Positions 35,634 through 44,812 of a stretch of DNA of 64,000 bases are shown one piece after another (the first letter of the stretch is position 1; each line of letters opens with the position of its first letter). The stretch comes from Arcobacteraceae bacterium. Lineage in GTDB: Bacteria; Campylobacterota; Campylobacteria; Campylobacterales; Arcobacteraceae. A program made the translations under genes and the position numbers. The DNA is taken from assembly GCA_023229945.1 (NCBI GenBank), contig JALNYH010000006.1:60049-124048 (forward strand). The letters are read 5' to 3'. Below the pieces are notes generated by a model. The model saw only the letters and a list, made by a program, of their open reading frames with translations, ran no database searches and was not told the DNA's origin.

Positions 35634-36344
35634 ATGAGACTATTTACCTTTGTTTTCTTATTGTCAAGTTTTTTGTTTGGAAATGATGCTTTGATGATTA
35701 AGCAACAAAATGTTTTATATATCCAAAATATGATAGCTATAGAAGAAAATATTTCTCAACAGTTAGAAAAATATATTTTAACTGAGTTTAAAATACCTTC
35801 TATGACTCAACTTATGACAAATGAATATTTAGGTGAGAACTTTTCACAGCAAAATAGGCTAGGTGATGCCATAGATTTCAAAAGTAATCAAAATCTGAGG
35901 TTGAAATATGCTATTACATCAGCAAATGCTGATCAATATTTGTTTGACTTGTATAATAGAGACCTACATAGAAACAAAACAAAATCTATATATGATAAAG
36001 TAAATCTAGACAACTCTTATGTACAACTTGTTTTAAGCTCAAAAGAGGCTAATACTATATATACAATTTTATCAAATAATTTTACTATTAGTAAAGAGTG
36101 TTCATCATCACTTGTGAGTGAATATTGTAATAATTCTCTAAATACTATTCGATGGTATAATGAAAATAATTATTGGATAGAGTATAGTAAAGCAGACTTT
36201 GAGAACGCAAATGTAACTATACAAAATGAATCTGTATTAAATGATTCAAAACTAAATTCCTTACCAGTAGGTACATATATAAGAGTACAAAATTCTTCTC
36301 GTTATATAAAAATCCTCAATAATCAAATTTTAAAAGTAGAGTAG
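35634..36344 (+). CDS. Secreted protein with shared N-terminal module (copy 2)
   Basis: 236 residues; signal peptide about 1-17 (LFTFVFLLSSFLFG). Then the shared module: IAIEENISQQLEKYI, KIPSM, EYLGENF and LYNRDLHRNKTKS. The tail has two Cys near 162-170 and ends in short beta-rich segments. It starts on the base after the stop of copy 1, and the two are clear tandem paralogues of similar length. The function is unknown; adjacency and secretion suggest a heteromeric pair. Confidence 0.65.
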   Translation: MRLFTFVFLLSSFLFGNDALMIKQQNVLYIQNMIAIEENISQQLEKYILTEFKIPSMTQLMTNEYLGENFSQQNRLGDAIDFKSNQNLRLKYAITSANADQYLFDLYNRDLHRNKTKSIYDKVNLDNSYVQLVLSSKEANTIYTILSNNFTISKECSSSLVSEYCNNSLNTIRWYNENNYWIEYSKADFENANVTIQNESVLNDSKLNSLPVGTYIRVQNSSRYIKILNNQILKVE

Positions 36345-36348
36345 TGAT

Positions 36349-39234
36349 ATGAAAAAGATATTATTAATGATTTGTTCTGTTACTTTCTTGTTCGCATCAT
36401 CAACTAATATTTCTTTGATGAATAATATAAAAACTGTAATCCAAAAAGAAGAGTATATAGCACTTGCAATCAACAAATATATCGCCCAAACAAGGAAAAT
36501 ACCTAAAAAATCAAACAACAAACTAGATTGGGATAAATTGATAAAAGATGACTTAAAAAGTAATTATTTAGGAAAATCTTTTGATAATATAAATCCAATT
36601 ACATCTGAAGCATTTGAAGTTATATTTGATACAGATAATAATTGTTTTATACAAGGAGTTTTTACACAAGTATCTTCATATAATGAAGATTACAAATATT
36701 TATATAATTTTTACACTAATAAATTATTTAGAATCAATACAAATCCACCAAAAAGTAGTGAAAAAGATGATTTAATCAAAGGTTCTTTGGTCGTCTATGG
36801 TAAATTCCAAAAAGATATTGTAAATATTATCACAAATACATCTAGTGAATTAAGACTTCCATCAGAAAAATGTCCTACAAATAATTATTACTATGAATTG
36901 CGTAATCAAGAAGTGGTTTATAAATATTGTAGAGGAGATTATTCTTTTGATATATATCAAAAAGCCCCTATATATTTGGAAAATTGGGAAGATTTGGCAT
37001 TTGTCAAAGCAACAGTTGGCGATGTAGCTTATGTGAAGAAAAATGGGCAATGGTATGAGTATATTTATCAAGGAGATGTTGATATATCTTGGATTCCAGT
37101 AGAATCTGGAAGTGCTCTTACGAGTCAAGACGATACCTTGGATGTGGAAGATAGACTTATTTCTTATATTCCTGATGCAAAGGATTTGGTTCTCAGAAGA
37201 GATGGTGGGTGTATGTTGGCAAATGGTGATATTTTCTGTTGGGGTAATAATGACTACAAAAAAGCTGGAATAGAATCATTTGGTCAACTTGATCATAATT
37301 TAAGTCCTGACTATATCAATACCCCTGTTATGCTAAAAGTTCAAATAGAAGATGCTACTCAAAAAACGAAAAAATGGTATAACAATCCTTATAGAGTGAA
37401 GTTTGAAAAAATGTCAATGAATAGTACAAATGTTTGTGGTATATCTCCTATTTTTGATTATTTTCAAAGTGGAGTATATGTCAAATTTGGTGGAGATTTA
37501 TACTGTAATGGACAAATAAGTTCACAAAGTTTTGAAGATATAGGTTCAACCGTAAGTCAAAGTTCTATTTTAAGAAAACATAAATTTTTTGCTAATGGAA
37601 AAGAAGATCACTTGAATAATGCAAATGAAATATATTTGGTAGATATTGCCATGGTTGAAGATACTATAGCTGTCTTGAGTGATGATGGTAAAATATATAC
37701 TTTTGGAAGAAATTATCAAGGGGCTTTGGGGATTGATAATAGTGATAAGTTTATAAATCAAATAACACCTGTTGCTATAAACAACAACTCACAAGTATTC
37801 AAAAAGATATTTGCACTTAGAGATATAAGAGGATTTGGGGCAATAGATACCAACAACAACTTTTGGATGTGGGGTGAAAGAGCAAATGGAGCTGTACATT
37901 ATGAGCCTACTTTATTATCATCTGGCAAAAAGTTTAATCCTGACATGATATTTGTAAATAGCTCAGATTTTGTGTTGAAAGGGATGGACAATATATATTA
38001 TAGGACTGATGATAGTTTGGACTTTAGAAGTTTGAGTTTTATTCCAAATAGTGCTTTGAGTCTTTCTATCTATGATGCTTTGGGAGAAGAGTTTTATTTG
38101 TATGTTGATGAAAATATGCAACTAAAAGGTAGTACTGATTTAACCAAGTGTAGATTGGCAAATGAAACTAGTTCATGTACTAGTAATAGTTCTAATGTAT
38201 TTAATTTGGCATTAGAAGAGTTAAATACAAAGTCAAATAGTATAAATGGAAAAAGTTATGCAAATTTTGCAAATGCAGCTATTTTTAAACTAGACCATGT
38301 TGTAACAGAAGTTTTGGATGATTTTCAAACAGGAATAACAAACTCTTCAACTTGGACTGTAAGAACATATTCAGATGTAAATTTTACAAATCAAACAAGT
38401 TCAACTAATGCAAATGCTTACTTAACTTCAGCCACAGAAACAACACCAAATACAACAATATTATCAATCACAGATAGAATTGACCCTACTAGAATTTTGG
38501 GAAGATTTTTGCTAGCTAAGCAGTCAATAGAAAAAACATACAATTTAGGAACATCTTTTGCCAATTCTGAAGTAGAAGTAGAATTTGATTTTTTTGAGAT
38601 TGACTCTTGGGATATGGAAAGATTACAAGTATTTTTAAATGATGTTTTAATTACAGAAGATGGGTTTATTCATGATGCTCATCAGCAGTGGACTGATACT
38701 AATGATTCTGGTATATATACTTTAAATTTAGGTACGCATTATAATGATGGGATATTTTATGTTGATGGAGAGCCTTATTCTAGACACAATGACCAAAAAT
38801 ATAGATATAAACTAAAAGGCAAATTAGATAGTGCTGGAAAATTAAAAGTTTTAATAAGAGTGCGAGAATTAAAATCTAGTGATTATGGTTATAATGTTTG
38901 GGCATATGGTCAAGCTTTGGGTGATGAATCATGGGGTATAGACAATGTTCACATAAAAGTAAAAGAAACAAACAAAAAATTCGTTTGTACTATGACAGGT
39001 CTTGGAAGCAAATCTCAAATGTATTGTTGGGGGAATATAGCTAGAAGTATTCCTATACTTAGCACATCTTTGTATGATGTGAGCAAAATTCCTACAATGA
39101 ACAAACTATTTGTTTCTCAAGAAAGTGATAGAAAATCTCAGATGTCTTATGGAGAATATTATAATGATGGAAAACTATTTTTGAAATACCCTACTTATAT
39201 TGGAGGATTTGATTATGAATTTTATTTTAAATAA
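36349..39234 (+). CDS. Large secreted RCC1-like propeller protein with shared module
   Basis: 961 residues; signal peptide about 1-17. The shared module occupies about 20-130 (EEYIALAINKYIAQ, KIP, YLGKSF). RCC1-like blades are marked by NGDIFCWGNND near 290, GKIYTFGRNYQGALG near 446, NNFWMWGERANGA near 503, and KSQMYCWGN near 886. A beta-sandwich insert (about 655-865; FDFFEIDSWD) resembles domains found in bacterial adhesins. The protein ends KYPTYIGGFDYEF, nearly the same as the 742-residue paralogue at 44813. Together these fit a surface or tip adhesin carried by the pilus-like machine. The assignment to RCC1 is from motif spacing only. Confidence 0.75.
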   Translation: MKKILLMICSVTFLFASSTNISLMNNIKTVIQKEEYIALAINKYIAQTRKIPKKSNNKLDWDKLIKDDLKSNYLGKSFDNINPITSEAFEVIFDTDNNCFIQGVFTQVSSYNEDYKYLYNFYTNKLFRINTNPPKSSEKDDLIKGSLVVYGKFQKDIVNIITNTSSELRLPSEKCPTNNYYYELRNQEVVYKYCRGDYSFDIYQKAPIYLENWEDLAFVKATVGDVAYVKKNGQWYEYIYQGDVDISWIPVESGSALTSQDDTLDVEDRLISYIPDAKDLVLRRDGGCMLANGDIFCWGNNDYKKAGIESFGQLDHNLSPDYINTPVMLKVQIEDATQKTKKWYNNPYRVKFEKMSMNSTNVCGISPIFDYFQSGVYVKFGGDLYCNGQISSQSFEDIGSTVSQSSILRKHKFFANGKEDHLNNANEIYLVDIAMVEDTIAVLSDDGKIYTFGRNYQGALGIDNSDKFINQITPVAINNNSQVFKKIFALRDIRGFGAIDTNNNFWMWGERANGAVHYEPTLLSSGKKFNPDMIFVNSSDFVLKGMDNIYYRTDDSLDFRSLSFIPNSALSLSIYDALGEEFYLYVDENMQLKGSTDLTKCRLANETSSCTSNSSNVFNLALEELNTKSNSINGKSYANFANAAIFKLDHVVTEVLDDFQTGITNSSTWTVRTYSDVNFTNQTSSTNANAYLTSATETTPNTTILSITDRIDPTRILGRFLLAKQSIEKTYNLGTSFANSEVEVEFDFFEIDSWDMERLQVFLNDVLITEDGFIHDAHQQWTDTNDSGIYTLNLGTHYNDGIFYVDGEPYSRHNDQKYRYKLKGKLDSAGKLKVLIRVRELKSSDYGYNVWAYGQALGDESWGIDNVHIKVKETNKKFVCTMTGLGSKSQMYCWGNIARSIPILSTSLYDVSKIPTMNKLFVSQESDRKSQMSYGEYYNDGKLFLKYPTYIGGFDYEFYFK

Positions 39235-39243
39235 AGGATTTAA

Positions 39244-40914
39244 ATGTTTATAAAGACTAAAAAATATTATATGTCTGTGATATTGGTTGGATTGATATTT
39301 GGTGGATGTAATGCTAAAAGCTATCACAATGAAATGATAGGGGAAGTTCAAAAAAATGTTAATAAAGAGTTTTATAATGATATAAAAGAGCCATATGTTA
39401 AATCTTTAGTATCAGAAGTGTCTAAAAAACAAGAATATATAAGTATATTGGAAGACAAATCTTTAGCCGATGTTTTAAAAGAATTAGAAATTATTGATAA
39501 TAATATATACTATCTCAAAAATAATGATATTGCAATACCTAAAAGCAGAGTTCAAATCTTTAGTTTTGATGATTTAAATAGCTATTTAAATGCGGTTTTA
39601 GATAAAGACTTAGTTCTACAAAAAAATGGTGCTATACATTTGGTAGAGGTGGTAAACAAAAGTGAAACTAAGAAAAAAGCAGTAGATTATACAAAATTTG
39701 AGTTAAATGGTGAAATAAGTGTTGAAGAATTGATAAAGCTTATTACCGCAACTACTGGTTATGGTGTATCAATTGGTAATTATATTGATAATAAACAAGA
39801 TTTTCTAAATAGTATTATCACTATTAATTCAACTCAACTCAAAGATGTTCTAAATACATTGTCACATACAAAAAATGTATATGTAGATATAGATTATGAT
39901 AAAGAAATGATAAGTATTATGAGATATAAAGATGTTGTGGTAGAGCTTAATATCCCACTTTTTAACTTAAAAACATCAAATGAAACAACTACGAAAGAGA
40001 CTTCAGGAGAGAGTAAAATAGAAAATAGCTCACATATAATATTATATGATGAACTAGATAAAATGTTGAAAAATATTATATCTACTGATAAAATTTCTAC
40101 ATATCATATAGATAAGTCAACAGGTCTTATCTTCCTAAAAGCTACAAAAGAGGTTGAACAAGCTGTTCGAATGATTGCAAAATCTTATGAAATGAATTTT
40201 GCAAAAGAAGCTACTATAGAGTTTGAAAAGATTGAGATTATCTTAAATAAAGATAGAGCATACGGGATATCTTCTATAACAAAAGTAACTAGTAGCAGTA
40301 CGGATGACATTACAAGCACTATAACAAAAGCGATAGGTATAGATGGTGCATTATCTTATTCATACCCTAAATCATCAGGAGAGTTGCTGCAAGTACTTGC
40401 AACTGCAAACAATAATATAGGGAGAATCCTAAACTATAGCCAAAATCTAATAGTATTAAAAAACAATATTCCAACTGTTCAATCTATTAGTCAAAATACA
40501 GATTATATAGAAAAAATAGAGACGACAGTAACCGAAAATACAGTATCTACTGAAGCAACAGTAGGAACTATCAAAGACGGTACTTCAATCAATGCAATGG
40601 CAAAAATATCTAGAGATAAGATATTTTTGAATATTACTCCAAATGTAAAAAAACTATTAAAAATATCTGAAGCGAGTATTGGTGATTCTGTTATACAACT
40701 TCCTCAGTATAATGATCAAAGTTACAATGTATCAAGAGAAATTAGACTAGGAGAAACAGCAATTGTTGGTTCTATGATAATACACGATGATGCAAAAGAA
40801 TATCAAGGTATTTTACCTCTTGAAGGGTTTGCTATAGGTGGGACTGATTCAAAATCTTATGTTAGAAGAGAGATTATTTATATAGTAACTCTCAAAAATA
40901 TAAAAGGATTTTAG
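39244..40914 (+). CDS. Lipoprotein secretin of type IVb-pilus kind
   Basis: Outer-membrane channel subunit, 556 residues. A signal peptide ends in the lipobox-like LIFGGC, with Cys 22 as the lipidation site. N-terminal small domains follow (about 150-250 contains a secretin N-type beta-alpha fold), then the secretin core with GETAIVGSMIIHDD and GFAIGGTDSKSYVRREIIYIVT at the C-terminus. The lipid anchor and length match BfpB/PilN-type secretins of type IVb pili rather than the larger PilQ or GspD. It sits between the RCC1-like gene and the GspF-like gene. Confidence 0.85.
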   Translation: MFIKTKKYYMSVILVGLIFGGCNAKSYHNEMIGEVQKNVNKEFYNDIKEPYVKSLVSEVSKKQEYISILEDKSLADVLKELEIIDNNIYYLKNNDIAIPKSRVQIFSFDDLNSYLNAVLDKDLVLQKNGAIHLVEVVNKSETKKKAVDYTKFELNGEISVEELIKLITATTGYGVSIGNYIDNKQDFLNSIITINSTQLKDVLNTLSHTKNVYVDIDYDKEMISIMRYKDVVVELNIPLFNLKTSNETTTKETSGESKIENSSHIILYDELDKMLKNIISTDKISTYHIDKSTGLIFLKATKEVEQAVRMIAKSYEMNFAKEATIEFEKIEIILNKDRAYGISSITKVTSSSTDDITSTITKAIGIDGALSYSYPKSSGELLQVLATANNNIGRILNYSQNLIVLKNNIPTVQSISQNTDYIEKIETTVTENTVSTEATVGTIKDGTSINAMAKISRDKIFLNITPNVKKLLKISEASIGDSVIQLPQYNDQSYNVSREIRLGETAIVGSMIIHDDAKEYQGILPLEGFAIGGTDSKSYVRREIIYIVTLKNIKGF

Positions 40915-40916
40915 TA

Positions 40917-41933
40917 ATGAGTATGTTTTCAGATCCATATGAGCAGTTTTTGTTGGATTATTTAGTCACAAAGCTAGAAAATGGGTCAAATACTAGAAAA
41001 GCACTTGTCTTGTACAAAGAACAAATTACAAAAGAGAGTAGTTTCAAGAAAAGACTTGAACATGCCATCAAAGATATGGAAATAGGTAAACATAAACTAG
41101 AAGCTATACTATATAACAATGGTTTTTTGAGTAGTTTTCAGTATAGTTTAGTTGTTAATAGTACAAGTACGATTGATGGTTTGAAGTTGGTTCTGACATT
41201 TCAACAAGCAAGTTCAAATTTATTTACGAAGATGATAAATCCTATTTTTGTCCCTATGTTGTTGATTATATCTACTTTTTATGGATTGATTTTATATCTT
41301 GGTATGTTGGAAAAAGATGTAGCACAGCTTAGTAAATCAAACCCTGATGTTGTTCAGTTTTTGGGGATACCAGATTATTTTACTTATAATATTGCATATA
41401 TGGGGCTTGGGATTTCTATATTTATAACTCTTTTTATATTGTTTGGTTATTTATATACACAGATGTATAAACCTGCTTGGATTTATAAAATATTTAGAAC
41501 TCAAGCATTTGCTGATGGAAGGTTTATGTTTCGTATTCTCAATGGAATGCTCAGTTCTGGTATATCATTTCACAAAACATCATTGATACTTTCAAAAGAT
41601 TATTTTAAAACTGGATTGAGACCATTCTTCGCTGATTTGGCTGATTTGATACACAAAAACAAAAAGCTTTATATAGCATTTGAAAAATACAACTTTCCAA
41701 CTATTATAACAGCAGATATAAAGCTATCAGAACTCAGTCAGACAAGTTTTCCTGCGGTTACTAAAGCACTCTATCAAACATGCGATACTATGTATGAAAA
41801 GAATATTAATTATGTTGTAATGCAATGGCGATTGTTTTTTTGGCTTATTGCAATGCTAGTAACTGTTGTAGTAGGGTCAGATATGATAAATCTTATCATT
41901 AGTACATTTACTTTTAAAACTTTATATCAATAA
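40917..41933 (+). CDS. GspF/PilC-like inner-membrane platform protein
   Basis: 338 residues with three predicted TM segments, near 107-130, 157-182 and 308-332, and cytoplasmic four-helix domains between them, as in GspF/PilC/BfpE. The second domain contains FRILNGMLSSGISFHKT, which matches the conserved LxxLxxxGxxxxxA pattern. The gap from the secretin stop is only 2 bases. It would couple the ATPase to pilin assembly. Confidence 0.82.
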   Translation: MSMFSDPYEQFLLDYLVTKLENGSNTRKALVLYKEQITKESSFKKRLEHAIKDMEIGKHKLEAILYNNGFLSSFQYSLVVNSTSTIDGLKLVLTFQQASSNLFTKMINPIFVPMLLIISTFYGLILYLGMLEKDVAQLSKSNPDVVQFLGIPDYFTYNIAYMGLGISIFITLFILFGYLYTQMYKPAWIYKIFRTQAFADGRFMFRILNGMLSSGISFHKTSLILSKDYFKTGLRPFFADLADLIHKNKKLYIAFEKYNFPTIITADIKLSELSQTSFPAVTKALYQTCDTMYEKNINYVVMQWRLFFWLIAMLVTVVVGSDMINLIISTFTFKTLYQ

Positions 41934-41947
41934 AAGAGATGGTAGTT

Positions 41948-42781
41948 ATGAAAAAAATATTTAATAATTCTAAGTTATTGTTACAAAAAGAGTTTTACTC
42001 ATCAATAGTAGATAAACAAATAAAGCTTATAAATGACATTTTCAAAAAACAAGAAGAGATAGATTCTGATTTTATTGTTATGATGGAAGATGGAATTAAG
42101 AGTAAGTTTAATCTAAAAGGTGGATATGGTGATTTGATAGCCAATGAAGAGAGTTATTCTTCTTTTGTTAAAAGCTTAGGTTATGAATACTATGCAACAT
42201 ATAGTGAACTCTCTAAAGTATATCAAGATACTTCAGCAAGTCTTGATGAGGCAAAATTAGAACTTTGTACCTCGATGTATATCATCACTCTTGAAGAAAA
42301 AAAGACAAAAAATAAAGTTTTGGGAATTAGAGATGTAGTTAATCTAGATTTTGAAATACTTAGTAAGTTTTATTTCACAAAAATAGTAGTTTTGGGTGAA
42401 GGTATTTTGTCATCTGTTTTTGGAGAAGATAGGGAAATAGTTTTTGGTTCTCATAGTGACTTGGAAAACGATGATGCAATCAATAAATATTTTGACAAGA
42501 TGATGGGACAAGCTATTTTATTGGGAGCTTCAGATATTCATATCCAAAAAACAAATAGATCAGCTACTCTTTGGTTTAGAATAGATGGTATCAAAGTAGA
42601 GATGGGTACGCTCCCTATAGCTCTTGCAAAAACACTCAAAAGAAGACTAGTAACAATGGCTGACCAAGAAGATTCTGATTATGAGAGTATCAATGGTATG
42701 GTAAATTATGATTATGGTAAAAAAACTATCAAATTTGGACTTGGTCTAATCAACTCAAAAATGAATTTTTCTTTGGTATGA
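41948..42781 (+). CDS. GspE/PilB-like assembly ATPase, N-terminal part
   Basis: About 277 residues, corresponding to the N-terminal and N2 domains of a GspE-type ATPase. GASDIHIQ near residue 193 is followed by LWFRIDGIKVE and LKRRLVTMADQ, all conserved before the nucleotide-binding core. It lacks Walker motifs. The frame stops with TGA at 42779-42781, and the remainder of the enzyme starts at the overlapping ATG, so this is either a natural two-gene split or a one-base frameshift. Start 41948 is chosen over ATG 41939 because AAGAG then lies at normal spacing. Confidence 0.8.
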   Translation: MKKIFNNSKLLLQKEFYSSIVDKQIKLINDIFKKQEEIDSDFIVMMEDGIKSKFNLKGGYGDLIANEESYSSFVKSLGYEYYATYSELSKVYQDTSASLDEAKLELCTSMYIITLEEKKTKNKVLGIRDVVNLDFEILSKFYFTKIVVLGEGILSSVFGEDREIVFGSHSDLENDDAINKYFDKMMGQAILLGASDIHIQKTNRSATLWFRIDGIKVEMGTLPIALAKTLKRRLVTMADQEDSDYESINGMVNYDYGKKTIKFGLGLINSKMNFSLV

Positions 42782-43578
42782 GGATGATAGGTGGTCGTGG
42801 AGTTGTTTCTCATAATCTAAGAGGTTTAAATTATCCAGATGAAACTGTTGGAATTTTGGAGAATTTAACAAAATATGCAAATGGTATGATTTTGATTACG
42901 GGGCAGGTTGGTAGTGGTAAGACACACTTAATGTATGCACTTTTACAAAAACTAGCTAAACAAAAACAATATGTTGTAACGATAGAAGATCCAGTAGAAT
43001 ATGTAGATGAGTCATTCTTCCAAATAGATTTATCAGAGTTTGCAAGTGCAAGTGAAGAGTTCAAATACGGCTATCCTGAAGCGGTAGTAGATATTCTTAG
43101 ACAAGATTCAAACATCATCCTAATAGGTGAGACAAGAGAGCCTGCAACGGCTTCTCAGCTTGTAAATGCTTCAAATTTGGGTCAACTTGTATTTTCTACA
43201 ATGCACACCAACTCTGCTCCTGCAACTGTTGCTAGGATGACGAGTTCTTTGGGTATAAATGAAGGGGATATTGTAGATAATTTAAGAGGAATTGTATCTC
43301 AAAGACTTGTTAGAAAGTTATGTAATTTTTGTAAAGTAGAAGATGATGAGGGGGGATATAAAAAAGTTGGTTGCGATGAGTGCAATAATACTGGGTTCAA
43401 AGATAGGGTGCCTATTGCTGAGGTTGTAAGATTTAAGATAGGGCATGGTGGAGATTTCCAAAATCCTGCTGAATATATGACTGTAGAAAAAGCATCAATG
43501 GCTCAATATAATGCTGGACTAATAACAAAAGAAGATGCAATGGCAATCATAAGAGGAGAAGAAGTATGGTACGATTAG
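42778..43578 (+). CDS. GspE/PilB-like assembly ATPase, C-terminal part
   Basis: 266 residues covering the RecA-like core: Walker A GQVGSGKTH near residue 42, Asp box TIEDPVEY, Walker B-like IILIGETRE near 112, His box STMHTNSAPATV near 140, and a zinc tetracysteine (CNFC and CDEC) near 182-200. Its ATG overlaps the TGA of the N-terminal part (ATGA), with no separate ribosome site. Joining the two ORFs across the junction gives FSLV-MRMIGG, which matches the uninterrupted VMR segment of intact GspE proteins. If translated separately, the halves must associate to form the hexamer. Confidence 0.85.
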   Translation: MRMIGGRGVVSHNLRGLNYPDETVGILENLTKYANGMILITGQVGSGKTHLMYALLQKLAKQKQYVVTIEDPVEYVDESFFQIDLSEFASASEEFKYGYPEAVVDILRQDSNIILIGETREPATASQLVNASNLGQLVFSTMHTNSAPATVARMTSSLGINEGDIVDNLRGIVSQRLVRKLCNFCKVEDDEGGYKKVGCDECNNTGFKDRVPIAEVVRFKIGHGGDFQNPAEYMTVEKASMAQYNAGLITKEDAMAIIRGEEVWYD

Positions 43579-44324
43579 TAGCAACTGATTTTAAGACAAA
43601 AGCAGCTAGTGAAGCATTTTATTTAAATGATAGAACTGATGTTTCTCAAAAGCTTTTTTCTTACCATTATTTTAAACAATATTGGGTTTATATGTCTCAT
43701 TATAGGGATAATAGAAAAATCTATTCTTTAAATTTTCTTTCCAAAAAGTATTTACAAAAAAACGAATTTTTATTATATATTACCGATGAAGAGTATGTAA
43801 TTTTATTCAACCACAAAACAATATATGCTTCAAAAATAAATATTAATTTTATAACAGATGATATAATAAAATCAATTCTACTCACTAGGCATTTTGCAAT
43901 GCTTTTGAATATAAGTAGTAGTGAAAAAAGGCTTTCTTATATTGTTGATTCAAGGTATAAGCTAGCAATAGAAAATATATTAAAGGAAAATACAAAAATC
44001 GAAGATAGAGTTATAGCATATAGTATGGGTGATATTGATGATCTTACTTCTACAATGAATGAACTTATAAATACCAAAACACATTTTAGTAGGTTGTCAT
44101 TTGTAGTTATTTTTACAATTGGGATATTGTGGAGTATGTTTTATGGGCTTGAGATATTTTCTAATAAAGTATTTTTCAATACTTCTTTGGATGATTTAAG
44201 AACTGAGGTAGATTTTGAAAATAGAGCGGTTATGAGACAACAAACGATTTTAGATAAGAATACATTACAATATAATGAATTGACAAAATGTCTTACACAT
44301 CCTACTACTAAGGTAAACCAGTGA
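43566..44324 (+). CDS. PilN/GspL-like bitopic membrane protein
   Basis: 252 residues: a cytoplasmic domain of about 175 residues, one TM (about 176-197, SFVVIFTIGILWSMFYGLEIF), then a short periplasmic coiled coil. This layout matches the inner-membrane alignment proteins of type II secretion and type IV pili (GspL/BfpC). It overlaps the ATPase by 13 bases, and its stop overlaps the next start (GTGA). The assignment is architectural; no motif gives it away. Confidence 0.6.
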   Translation: MVRLVATDFKTKAASEAFYLNDRTDVSQKLFSYHYFKQYWVYMSHYRDNRKIYSLNFLSKKYLQKNEFLLYITDEEYVILFNHKTIYASKININFITDDIIKSILLTRHFAMLLNISSSEKRLSYIVDSRYKLAIENILKENTKIEDRVIAYSMGDIDDLTSTMNELINTKTHFSRLSFVVIFTIGILWSMFYGLEIFSNKVFFNTSLDDLRTEVDFENRAVMRQQTILDKNTLQYNELTKCLTHPTTKVNQ

Positions 44325-44809
44325 TAAGTATAAGTAAAAATAGATTATCCAAAATCATAAAAGTAGTAACTGGCATATTTATAATATATGCAACATTGTT
44401 TTTTTCTATGAAAGTAGTATCTTTTATAAAATACTATTATGAAAAAGAAAAGTTAACTAGTGAAATAGTTGAGAAAAAAGAGAAATATCAAAGCTTAAAA
44501 ATAGAAATTGATGAGATGAATCAAAAAATGCAAGATTTAAAAAGTAAATATATTTCAAAAGAAGAGCTAGAGAATAAATTAAATGGTATTTTTCAGAGAA
44601 TGGCATTGCCAGATTATAGGTTGAAATATATCAAATCAACACAGTTGTGTATAGATAGATATGTCATAATGGTTGAATTAAATGCTTTAACGGATAAAGG
44701 TACAAAAGCTGGTGAGGGAATATTGTCTTACATAGGCAAAATTAATAAAAGTGAAGAAAATAGCAACATATACTTTGTAGACTATATCGTAAATGCAGGA
44801 GATAAGTAA
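44321..44809 (+). CDS. PilO/GspM-like protein
   Basis: 162 residues. A TM near 12-34, a coiled coil (about 38-80) and a compact alpha-beta C-terminal domain (VIMVELNALTD...IYFVDYIV) match PilO/GspM organisation. The start is GTG with AAGG at good spacing, overlapping the stop of the gene before it. It likely pairs with the preceding protein through ferredoxin-like or coiled-coil contacts. Confidence 0.65.
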   Translation: MISISKNRLSKIIKVVTGIFIIYATLFFSMKVVSFIKYYYEKEKLTSEIVEKKEKYQSLKIEIDEMNQKMQDLKSKYISKEELENKLNGIFQRMALPDYRLKYIKSTQLCIDRYVIMVELNALTDKGTKAGEGILSYIGKINKSEENSNIYFVDYIVNAGDK

Positions 44810-44812
44810 AAT

